A DNA stretch of 64,000 nucleotides. Source: Prostheceraeus crozeri. Its lineage: Eukaryota; Platyhelminthes; Polycladida; Euryleptidae. The notes beneath the pieces were generated by a model. That model did not search any database. It saw only the letters and a program-made list of their open reading frames with translations, and had not been told where the DNA came from. The translations under genes were made by a program, and so were the position numbers. Positions 52,321 to 62,600 of this stretch are shown in pieces. Numbering within the stretch: position 1 is the stretch's first letter; each line of letters begins with the position of its first letter. The stretch lies in assembly GCA_907163375.1 (NCBI GenBank), contig CAJQUW010016173.1, positions 124,001 through 188,000 on the forward strand, in the 5' to 3' direction.

Positions 52321-54788
52321 ATTAATTTAGTGCCTTATTTATTTATAAACTGAGTAAAGGGGAGTCATTTTTTAAAGATTTTCGTTACCACTACCCAATG
52401 ATGAACGCGTAAAAGCCTGGATAGACTTTTAACCATCAAATGTCGCTTGATTCGCAGTCAATGTGAAGAACAATTTCTTTTGCAATGCCAAGAAAGAGGT
52501 GTCTATTCAATAGCATTGGTCGACAAGGTGAGGAGAAATCGTCTTCGTCCTCAGTTGATTCTTGTGATCACTATCTTCAAGCAGAGCTAAATGACGTGCT
52601 ATCCAAAATTCGTTTCTACAAAGATAAAATTTTGAAACTTATGGATGTCGTTTCAAGTCTGAGTTTGCTTTTCTTCTGTCGTTATCATAAACTTTCAACT
52701 TCTGTGATGAACAGGACACGAAAAGCAGAATCAGCTAAATGGACTAAGCTATTAAATTCCAATAGTATGTTTACTGACTTTGGATTTGGAGATCTTGATA
52801 AATATATCTTAAATCTGTCATCACATGAATTTACTTTGCCTGAGAAGCAAGCCCTTTGTCGAGGATTGAAGTTCTGTATTCCTCCAACAAAAGGGATCGG
52901 AATCTAACTGATGCCGAGTCGAAAATGCATCCAACAATGTATAGGACTGATCCCAGCCGAACTTGATGTGTTCCAGCCTTCAAAGCTAACCTTGTTCGAC
53001 TCTCTGCTTCATATGCAAGAACTCCTATTGCAAAAGGTGTGCTTCAAAAGCAACAAATTGAAGCTTTGAATTCTTTGAAGAAGAAAACTGATATTGTCAT
53101 TTCTAAGCCGGATAAAGGTGACAGTGTAATAGTTCTTGATAAAACTGCTTACGTTAAAAAGATGATGGAAATCGTTGGTGATAGGTCTAAGTTTGTGATT
53201 GATCCAAAGCAAGATGATTCAACTAAGAAGCTGTCTTCTCGTGTTAACGACTTGGTCAAGCAATTATGTACAATGGAGTTGATAAGAAACGGAGACACCA
53301 AAACTTTGACTTCTGGACATCAAATTCCTAAATGTATGGTCTTCCAAAGATACACAAAGCCAATATCCCCTCTTCGTCCTATTCTTTCTATGATTGGATC
53401 ACCAGTTCATGCTTTATATCCAAATGGTTAGTTCAAGTTTTGCAACCAGTGTTGGAATACTATGGAAAGTATACTCTCAAAGACACATTTCAATTGTTGA
53501 CTTGGTTAAAGAATTAGATATCTCATCGAATTCCATGTATTCCTTTGACGTAAAATCTTTATTTACAAATGTTCCCGTGTACCAAACAATTGACATAATA
53601 ATTTCAACGATCGAAAGTTTCCAATTAAATTGCGCCATTCCTTCAGATCTTCTAAGGGAACTTTTAGAAGTATGTACAACTGATATACAATTCCTATTCG
53701 ATGGCAAATACTACAGACAAATTGACGGTGTTGCAATGGGAAGTTGTTTGGGACCCATTTTTGCTAACATATTTATGGGATTTGTTTGAACAGAAGCTCC
53801 AATCGATTATAAAAGTAAATGCAAATTGTATTGTAGATATGTTGATGATTGCTTTCTTGTGGTAGACAAAGAAGAAAATATTGCAGACATTATCAAGATT
53901 TTCAACGACATTCATCCCAATATTCAGTTCACTTTCGAACAGGAGTCCAATGGTAGATTTTCCTTTTTTAGATGTCTTAATATCCAAACGACTTGATAAC
54001 ACACCCAAACTTTCAATTTATAGAAAACCAACATGGAGTGGTTTGTACACAAACTTTCACAGTTTTGTACCAAAGCAATACAAAATTGGCTTGGTTAAGA
54101 CGCTAACATATCGGGCGCATAGAATTTGTTCCTCTGATACCTTGAAAGAAGAATTGGATTTCATTAAAAAGATCACTTCGATTAAATGGGTATCCTGAGT
54201 CATTTTCGATAAGCATCAATAAAAGAGTTGTCAGTGAGAGAAGATGTGTATGGGACCTGAAAAGAAGAAATATTCTTAAGACTTCCATTCATTGGAGACA
54301 AAAGTGCGTTGATTTTTAGAAATAGCTTCAACAAAGCATTCAGTGTATTTCCTAGTGCTCGTTTGCAAGTGATTTTCACTACACGAAGATTCCGATACGC
54401 TCTCTGAAGGATAGATTGCCGCTCTTCTCCACATCAAATGTAATTTATCAATTTCATTGTACCTGTGGAAGCAAGTACGTTGGGAAGACGGTAAGATGCC
54501 TGAATGAGAGAGTTCGGAACACCTTCCAAAGTGGTTAGCCAACCCTTTTTAAAATGTCCACCAAGGTCCACTGCAATTCCAGCTAGCAGCATCACAAGAC
54601 ATTTGCTAGTCTGTAACAACGAGAGACGAACTGCTTTGAATAATTTTAGCATTAAGTACCACATCAACAAACACACATTAGGAATCACAGAGTCTCTCGT
54701 CATTTTGCGCGAGAATCCCGACTTGTGTTCGCAAAAAATTTTATTTCCACCCGTAGTTACCTTGGTATCTCTGTTTTGCTTCTTCTAA
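52321..54788 (+). pseudogene. PLE copy F: full-length, start and stop codons both altered
   Basis: The position of the start codon is ATT instead of ATG (52,321). Long open pieces survive: 52,485-52,907 (140 codons), 53,039-53,431 (130 codons, ISKPDKGDSVIVLDKT to SGHQIP) and 53,394-53,789 (YSFDVKSLFTNVPV, DGVAMGSCLGPIFANIFMGF). The catalytic stretch RYVDDCFLVVDKEENIADII is intact around 53,830-53,895. The last codons are altered: a deletion removes the usual TAG after LPW near 54,765, so the frame would run to about 54,788. The 3' UTR then reaches 54,994. Confidence 0.9.
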
Positions 54789-54919
54789 TATCTAGGTTAT
54801 TTACTCAAATGGTATTAGTTCATATCTATTAAGTCTACTAGATTATAGGTTTGCATGCTCGCAATTTCATTCATAGATTTATTACTGTAGAAGTATATGA
54901 TTTCAGATTTTGTATTTTA

Positions 54920-54971
54920 TAGTTAGTCCATGTTTGCACTTGAATAAGAGTGGACGAAATGCATTGTGCAA
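54920..54971 (+). ncRNA. Structured motif in the PLE 3' UTR/pseudo-LTR
   Basis: Two interleaved complementary pairs: GTCCA (54,926-54,930) with TGGAC (54,951-54,955), and TTGCAC (54,934-54,939) with GTGCAA (54,966-54,971). This is the order of an H-type pseudoknot. GTCC...GGACGAAA also equals the stem II/GAAA half of minimal hammerhead ribozymes described in Penelope-like elements, but the CUGANGA half is not present upstream (ATAGTTA). It occurs at the same place in every copy, for example 40,744-40,782 on the minus strand. The copies are too similar for covariation support. Confidence 0.3.
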
Positions 54972-54994
54972 GAATTAGTTTTTAATTTTATCAA

Positions 54995-55052
54995 ATGAAT
55001 TTAGTGGCCTTATTTATTTATAAACTGAGTAAAGGGGAGTCATTTTTTAAAA
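54995..55052 (+). repeat. Terminal 58-bp head fragment of the PLE
   Basis: Starts at the MNL ATG and repeats the first 58 bases of copies D-F, then stops at the target duplication. The left outer edge has the equivalent fragment of only 25 bp (40,688-40,712, minus). Such partial repeats of the head after the 3' end are the pseudo-LTR feature of Penelope arrays. Confidence 0.85.
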
Positions 55053-55064
55053 ATATCCATGTAC
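55053..55064 (+). repeat. Right 12-bp target duplication of the PLE array
   Basis: ATATCCATGTAC, identical to 40,676-40,687. Sequence after it (55,065-55,298) is the 5' non-coding end of the mariner-type element. Confidence 0.85.
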
Positions 55065-55270
55065 GTAATGTCAGATTGGTGCTATATCTTGTCCATGATA
55101 GATTTCAAAATTCCTTTGCCAATGGAATGCTACTGCATAGACTTCTAAATGATAGTAGCAATTACTTCGAAGTCTATGGCTCATGTTGGACTGATCATGG
55201 ATATCCATCGACTGATTCAGGTGTAAATCGCCAATAGAACGGTCAACATAGATTTCCTAGGGCAAAATCA

Positions 55271-55298
55271 ACTGTTAGCCTACTTTTGAAACACCTTG
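55271..55298 (-). repeat. Right terminal inverted repeat of the mariner-type element
   Basis: 28 bases identical to the reverse complement of 38,861-38,888, followed by TA (55,299-55,300). It is the 5' end relative to the transposase, 16.4 kb from the left end because of the inner insertions. Confidence 0.92.
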
Positions 55299-55300
55299 TA

Positions 55301-58300
55301 TGTAGTATAATCAGTTGAAATGGTGTGATACGATGGAATGAGTTGATAAGTCTTTCATTTACGGAAAGGCATATGCAGCGGAATAACAGCGAACAAAACA
55401 TTGACAATGCAGTGATGACCGACTTTCGCATCAGAAGGCACTATGATGTAATTATTATACACAGAACTGCAAGATCGACTTTCTATTAATGACATACTCA
55501 GAGCATTGACATCTTGAACAGTCAATTAAGAACTGCGTGCTGAATATTTACTGCAATATAAGCCGATTTAAATGGGGATGTGATGTTTTAGGGGTATTTG
55601 TATTTCACTAGACACGGGATGATTCAATGGAAGTGGTGTTCTCCAGAAACATTCAAAAATTAGAGACCATTTATAAAAGTTGACCCAGTCTTTCTTATGC
55701 CGGTAGTATCATTTCTGCGTTCTCACTTTAGCTGATACGAAAACAGTTTAGCTGTTCAAAAGTACTTCTCACAATTTTCACTACTTCCGTTGGTCTTATG
55801 TCTAAATTGCGTCTAATAGTAATAATTAACTCAGCACTACTTGCCAAATACGCATTTTGATCTATGGCGTTTTTCTGTTGTCCTGTTTCACGAAATTTCT
55901 AATCCTCTTCGAAATCAAATCTTTAATCATCATGCTGATCGTGCGTAATCAAAGTGATTGAACTCTGAATTTTACCCTTAAGAGCATGTGCACATCTGCT
56001 TGATGCATGGAGCTTGCAAGTTACACCAAAATTAGAAGACATCAATTAATTAATAAAAATTATTGCCCACGATTGGAAATCCAGAATGAAGTCATTCAGC
56101 TCAAATCCGAAGCTATCAACTTCACTAACCTGTTTAACATCAGCCTTTTAATTTTTATCTTAGCCTAGTCACAGCAGTTTGTAAACCAGTGTCAAATATG
56201 ATCTGAGATTAACAATTATCTACCATCAACTGTGATTTACGGATAAATCACGGTTCTACATCAATGCGTAGCATCTACTAAGTCGTGTTGTTCTGAAATT
56301 TTCTTCCATCACTATAGTGAAAGCGCTATCACATCATCCATGATCTAAAGTAAGAGCAACTTTTTATCCATAAAATAGGAACACTCTTTGACGCTTCTAT
56401 AGAATCCTTCAATGTCTACAGATTTTCTCACAAAAAATGACATGAATAATCTCATGTATTACACTTGAAGGAAGGCGTAGTTGCTAGACTATTTACAACT
56501 CGCTGCTTTTGCAGTTGTACTTATACACAGGGCATGAATTGCTACGAAGTTGTAACTAATGGTGGGCGCGATGCAGAAAAATGTGCGGCGCATATGCACA
56601 CCACTGCTTATTATAACTTTGATTTCGGTAAGTAAGAGGCGCTTTGTGATTCATTCCCACAGCAAATCCTTATGGGAATCCTGCGGGAATTCCCACACAC
56701 TGTAACAACGCCTTTCTTCGTATAGGTACATGTACAAAAGCAACAGGAAGCACGCTCGTATATTGCGAAATTTATACGAATCATAGTACATGTTACGTAC
56801 ATGTTGATTAATATGAATCATACCGCATGCGACCCACGGGTCACACATTGGACAACCCTGAACTAAAAGAATCTACAAGTGGTTTTTTTGTGATTTCCTT
56901 TAGTTAGTTTATTTTGTTGTCTTTTAATAGTCAGTCATGTCATATTTTTCTTAATGTGATAATTGTTTCGAATAAGTTATCTTTCCGAAACTTGAATGTC
57001 ACTTTATTCATATAAAACACCAATATGTTCATTGTTCAAGATCTTATGTTTTATCCGTCCAACTTTTCAGAAATAGCTCTCCACAGGTATCACTGATCGA
57101 TTACAATTCTTTCATGCGACAACAAGAAAGTCAATGAGAGTTGTTGTTACATATTGGCCGGATTGCATGCACTTGCGTCCAATGTTTGGATAAGAATACT
57201 TCTGATCTGTAGGCTTATCGCTCTCTAGTCAGTCCACTAACATGTTGGCAAATCTTTCTACATTAATAATAGGCCTACAATATTTATAAGTCAACTTATG
57301 CATCAGATTTGTACACTTCATTTGAAAAAGTAGCTATTCGTTGCAATATTATCCAGGAAATAGAAGAAATATGCAATTCCATTTGAATGAAAAGTGCTCA
57401 TTACGGCATGTGTCATTGCAAACGTGACCTCTACTAAGTCTCCCAACGCCGCGAATCAATTTGTTCAACGCTGCTTTCACCATAGATCATGTGCATCTCT
57501 ACTGATTCTAGACAAGCCTATTCAACCTCCTACTACCATTATCCACTGTCTACAATCAGAAATAAGTCAAAAAGCGCCCAACATAAAATGAAGGTGCCCA
57601 AAATTTCAGCCAGTTGAGATAAAACAATTTGATCATTGAATTATTTTTCATATTTTCTAAAGCAGTTGCTTGACATTATGCATCGAAAAGAAAAAAACAC
57701 TGCATAATTACTAAAACAATTTTGTAACCACAAGAACTGAAAGAGAACACATCGATTGTTAGTATGATGAAGTATTTAGAGATCTGACTTATCTGGTGAC
57801 ACCTTTATCATTTTGAATTTATAATAAGCATCGGAATTCATCATCATACATGCTTCATGAGCGAAACGGTATTCCTCCCAAAGATGAGAATTAATTATAT
57901 TTCATTATCGATGTCTTAGTTGAAACAACTTTCGAATTTACGTCTATGGTTTGAGATTACGTTCAAGGCAACAAATCCACCGTCTCTCCTTACATCTCGT
58001 ATTCATTCAGTTTTATGATCGCATTGCCTTTTATAAAACGGACCGATTATTCATTTCGCATCCTATCCTTTGCCAAATACAACTGATACGACCAAAGTCG
58101 CCGCCATAAATGAAACTCGAGAAAGACGGACACCGAAAAGCAACTACTGATCCACCGACAAACATCTGTTATAAAAGGCGGCCCCTGCACGCAATGTCAT
58201 ACGAGTAAGCAAAACAAATAGACATAGATAGAATGGAAAAACGCACATCATAAAACCCTCCTTATTGCCCGTTTCCATAAACGATAAAACCTTTCCACAC

Positions 58301-59439
58301 ACAATACTTAGGCAAATCGCCAAAAACTGGAGACGATCTTATCTTTGCTGTACACCAAATATGAGTTTAATACATGAAGCCACCGGTTATAAACTGATCC
58401 CATAACGTATTCCTTCCAATTCTTCACTCTCAATACTTTTGCTCTAAATTTAACACTCAATAGTTAAGCTATGTGATAAATAAACTTTGGCACGTTTCCA
58501 CTGACAACATAAAGTACGTCCGATTATAATTATCAACAACAGAGGTATTTTTTACAGAATTTTCACCCCTGCAAAGAGTCATGAATGAACTAAGGTTCTC
58601 AAATGAAAAACAAATAAGTAGATCAGATAATTTCAGATGCACATAAGGGATTTCCTATGATTTTCCCATGATATGATCCCAGATTTTCTATGTTTATTAA
58701 ATTGCTTCCATCAGATAACTGCTCTTGCACATGTTGAAAGCATGCAGTGGAGAAAGTGGCATGCGGAAGATGATGCGTGCAAAGATGTGTCATGCGAACA
58801 AAATAACTTCACTAGCGACGTACTGTACTCGTGCGTTCTAAGTTCACATGACAGCGCATGAGTGCATTAGCTCTACGTGCGCCTCCTGAAATCATCAGTT
58901 GAGGAGCCAACTTATTTACTGCAGAGCTACTTCTACCGAAATAGCATCTGCAGTTACTACATTTATGCCAGGTTTCAAAGCTTAGCATCGATCGACTTCT
59001 AGGTTTAATCATTATTCAGAATTAGAGCATACCAGCAAAATCGAGAATATGAAAGCCTAAAAGCTTTCAAATGTGCAAATGTGATACACCTAATGCTGAT
59101 TACTGAGTCAATATCATTTCGATCAAAATGCGCTTAACTCTTAGCAAGTTATAAACTTATTCCACGTACTTTCGTCACTACTGTTCTATTATTACATATC
59201 CAACAGACTTTTAACGCCATTTTTATATACTCATAACGCCAATAAAAAATATTGCTTCAATCTTGTTTCATATCGTTCTTGAAAATTCTGAGCATGCTAT
59301 CACTTTTCAGGAGATGATAGAACAAGCCTTTGTGTTAAGACTCAAGTTCCTGATGAGGTTCAAGTGACTGATTGTAATCGACCAGTACTCGTCAATAAAT
59401 TTGACTGGACTTGAATCACATTCTCGTGGAATTCAGACG
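55301..59439. other. No recognisable gene
   Basis: Anonymous AT-rich DNA with ORFs of 60-66 codons and no known domain. I see no inverted-repeat element or microsatellite of note. Confidence 0.55.
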
Positions 59440-59600
59440 CAATGAAGCACAAAAAGAATTGCTTCAATGTGTCTTCCATATTTTAGCAAAGAATTTTAAG
59501 CAGTTAAACAGATCAAAGTTGTTTCCTACATTAACCATGATACTCATTCGACCTATTTTCTATACAACAATGTGGGCGACAGTATGAAAGGGACTGCCAT
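59440..59600 (+). pseudogene. Probable jockey-like LINE relic
   Basis: One frame reads LLQCVFHILAKNFKQ, LNRSKLFPTLT, MILIRPIFYTTMWATV and then TGA. The family pattern after the RT is L...FPLL...SKLS...KL.LYKTLIRPI.TYA.PVWG. Just upstream (about 59,395) KFDWT resembles the preceding L.W block. Stops surround it and no RT core is visible, so it would be a very old, truncated remnant. Chance similarity cannot be excluded. Confidence 0.35.
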
Positions 59601-62600
59601 AAGTGCCTCATAAGTAAAGAAACATTGCTCAATCAGCTGAGAACACTTGAATGAGGGTTGCAGATAGGAAATACACAAGACGTTGATTAACTTATTAGTG
59701 TCAGAACTGATAAGCAAAAAAAATTACAGGAAAAAAGGAGCAAGAATAAGTATGTCATTGTCGAGTGAATGTCGGCTCTCAAATGAGACAATATTCATTA
59801 TATGTTGACTTTACAAGTAAAAATTATTTTCAGTCACCATACTTGTCAATCACACTTCAATTACTCACTCATTTACTTAAAACGCACCAAACGATGATGC
59901 AGGTATCTGTAATTGGCATGTTTAGGTTGATGATAAAAAATTAATGTTAAATGTGGGTATCGAATTGATGTGTTTCATGTGTTTAAACGTTAACTAAGTA
60001 GATGGGTGTCGTTGCCTAGACTGTAATTTAATCTGTCTGATGATATTCCTACAAAAAGACTATTTGTTGATCAATCATGTCATAATTATACGCTTATCAT
60101 GCGCTCGTTATCGACAAGCTCATACTGCAAGGATGCTTTTTCTCTCGAAATAACTTTTTTCAAAGTTAACGATCCATCCATAATTTCTGGCAATAACATT
60201 TTCTGGGACAACCGCCTCTGTGAATATTTCAATTTTGATAAGTATTTTTTCATAACATGTTATGGGATGAGTTTCGCCTCAACTCAACATTACGACTATT
60301 GAAAAACTGATCTGTAACGCCTGTGAATTCATAAATTCGCAACAGCGCCACTATTTTATGGCTGTATCTACTTATTTTCCTAAATAAAAAATTAAGATAT
60401 TCAACATGCAAGAATCTTCTATTTGAGATACACAAGTTCCTTTCCATCCTCTTAGTCAATCAAGTGAAATTAACAAGAGGTCACTCATTCCTCGTTAAAG
60501 CTCCTATGATTATTGAACGACAATTGAAAGCCATTGAAATTCAAATTTAGTAAAAACATGAGCGCAACTCATAAATATACTGTATAACAACAATCTTTCA
60601 ATACATGTCTATGCAATCTGACGATTCAAGTCTACACTTGGAATATTTGCTATCTATTCAAAATGCAATACAACGATCCATCATTTGCTAGCATTCGAAC
60701 AATACAGTCTTTCTGGTAGAGGTGTTTGCCAATCGCTTTTCAAATAAGTATCATCCAAAAACAATTCACAAACAAACTATCATTGTGAGGAACTCGGATT
60801 AGAAGAACGACATATCTCAGGCTCCCACAATAATTTCACACACACAGTGAGACAAACAAGAACCGACGTACAATATTTTGCGCCTTTCGATCTTGTCATT
60901 ATTATCAAGCTCTCCATCACCTAAAAGAAATGAAAGACCCCTTCCTGTCGGACAGTTACAACAATGTTAAGGAGAGAAAATACAAGTTGCAGATAACGAT
61001 AAAATTAAATAGAAGATATCTATCTTCTTTAGTAACAAAAGTGACGGAGTTTCAGTTTCTTTAAGACAAGTCATTTATCCACTTGTTTAGCTTTTGTATA
61101 CGAGAATATTGTGAAAATTCACATCAACCTTTCATTGAATTCTTGGATATTAATTCATTATGAGACATTGAAGCGACAAAAACTGAGAAATTCGCACAGC
61201 ATCGTACATGATACATTTCACACTTCTTTGTTAGTCATGTCAAATAAATGCTTTAGGTCTATAACAGCTGAATATTTAGTGCAGTGACATATCGGCAGGC
61301 ATCACTTTGAATTAATCATGCAGGCTTGAATTTGATAAAAGTAAAAATTTTTTATCTTAAGAAATTGCGACTTCTTAAGTGCAAATTATTTTAATGAAGC
61401 AGTCATTCCAATTGTACAGAAGAGCACCACTAACAGAACTGCGACAAACAGTCATCAAGAATTTCAAAGAAAAACTTTTAGTCAGATAAATCACAACAGA
61501 AATAATATTTACATGATTTTCATAATATTGAAACTGGGATGTGCAAGCGATCAAAATTTCACTGCTTCGGCTTCCAGTGATAGGCTAGGAATAAGTGACA
61601 GCGTGTAAATGATAGACGCGCACATATGTGCACAAGAAGCAAGTTTAGCTAAATAATTTAGACCGTCTTTGATGTAGACTTATTCGTAAAATGTTTTTGT
61701 AAGTGGACGAAATTAGAAAACCGAAATGAATCATATTGGGCCCAAGAGAATGCGTTTGCATCAATTTATGAAATCAATTCAACACTCATTTAAAATTCAA
61801 GAAATACAAGAAGGCAAAGCAGCGCATAGTTTCCGTTACTCCATCCCTTAATGAAGACAGGCTATACGGATTTTGATTTGAAATGCAGAATACCATTCTA
61901 TGTAATATCACGGTTCAATGTAATACTGGGAAAAAAGAATAGCCAATTCTATGCATGTTTGTGCAATTCCAGCGCCTATTTTGTCTAAATCGAGGGAAAC
62001 TCACTAACATAACTATATCATGCGTATTTTAGACAGACTTTTCATATTCAAGAAGTTGGTGACGCAAACCTGTGTGAAGGAAGATGAATGATAAATTTTC
62101 GAGACATTAAGATTTTTTATGAAACTTGATTATTCATGATTCCCTTGTTGTCATACATCAAACGTATTTAGGAAGCGGAAGCGCTATTACAGTTTACTTC
62201 CGCATCCATATCCCTGTTTTTTACATCGCATTTTTACCACAGCTAACGGAAAAGGATTGGCCTATTCCTCAATGGTAGGGACAAGAAACAAATCAATGGC
62301 GAAAACAAAAACGAGAAATGAGACAAAAAATTCAGTAGACCTACTACATCATAACTGCAAAATGCGAAAAAATGAACTTATATCCTTTGTTAATAAATGC
62401 TAAATTTTCATTATTCAAATGATTAGTAGAACTATATTAATATGGGAATAATAGCCATCTGAAGAGAGTTGTGATGACAAAAATCTGAGAACGTGCCTAG
62501 GATTTCATCATCAAAGCCCGATTCAGATGGGTAATTGGGTCGCATTATCACCCGAAATAATACATGACATCCATGGCCATCCTATCCCAGGTCAGGCTAT

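Larger units (their letters stand above)
40688..55052. mobile_element. Penelope-like element array, two inverted blocks joined 5' to 5'
   Basis: From left to right: a 25-bp PLE head fragment (40,688-40,712), copy A (minus, to 43,388), copy B (minus, 5' truncated at 45,859), copy C (plus, 5' truncated, from 45,860), copies D, E and F (plus, starting 46,958, 49,641 and 52,321), and a 58-bp head fragment (54,995-55,052). The period is 2.67-2.68 kb. Copies are nearly identical apart from small indels. The 3' UTR of each copy runs directly into the head of the next, the tandem pseudo-LTR arrangement known for Penelope elements. Both outside edges are PLE 3' ends followed by a piece of head. One 12-bp target duplication encloses all of it. 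Confidence 0.93.
38859..55300. mobile_element. Composite: mariner-superfamily transposon carrying a nested palindromic element and a PLE array
   Basis: Perfect 28-bp inverted termini (38,861-38,888 and 55,271-55,298, outer ends CAAGGTGTTTCAAAAGTAGG) are bounded by TA on both sides (38,859-38,860; 55,299-55,300), the target duplication typical of the IS630/Tc1/mariner superfamily. Removing the PLE array and the 39.2-kb element leaves a transposon of about 1.76 kb with one minus-strand transposase, a normal size for the family. The order of events follows from nesting: the transposon landed first at a TA, then the two inner elements inserted into its non-coding ends. The predicted empty site joins 38,858 directly to a single TA and 55,301. 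Confidence 0.9.
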
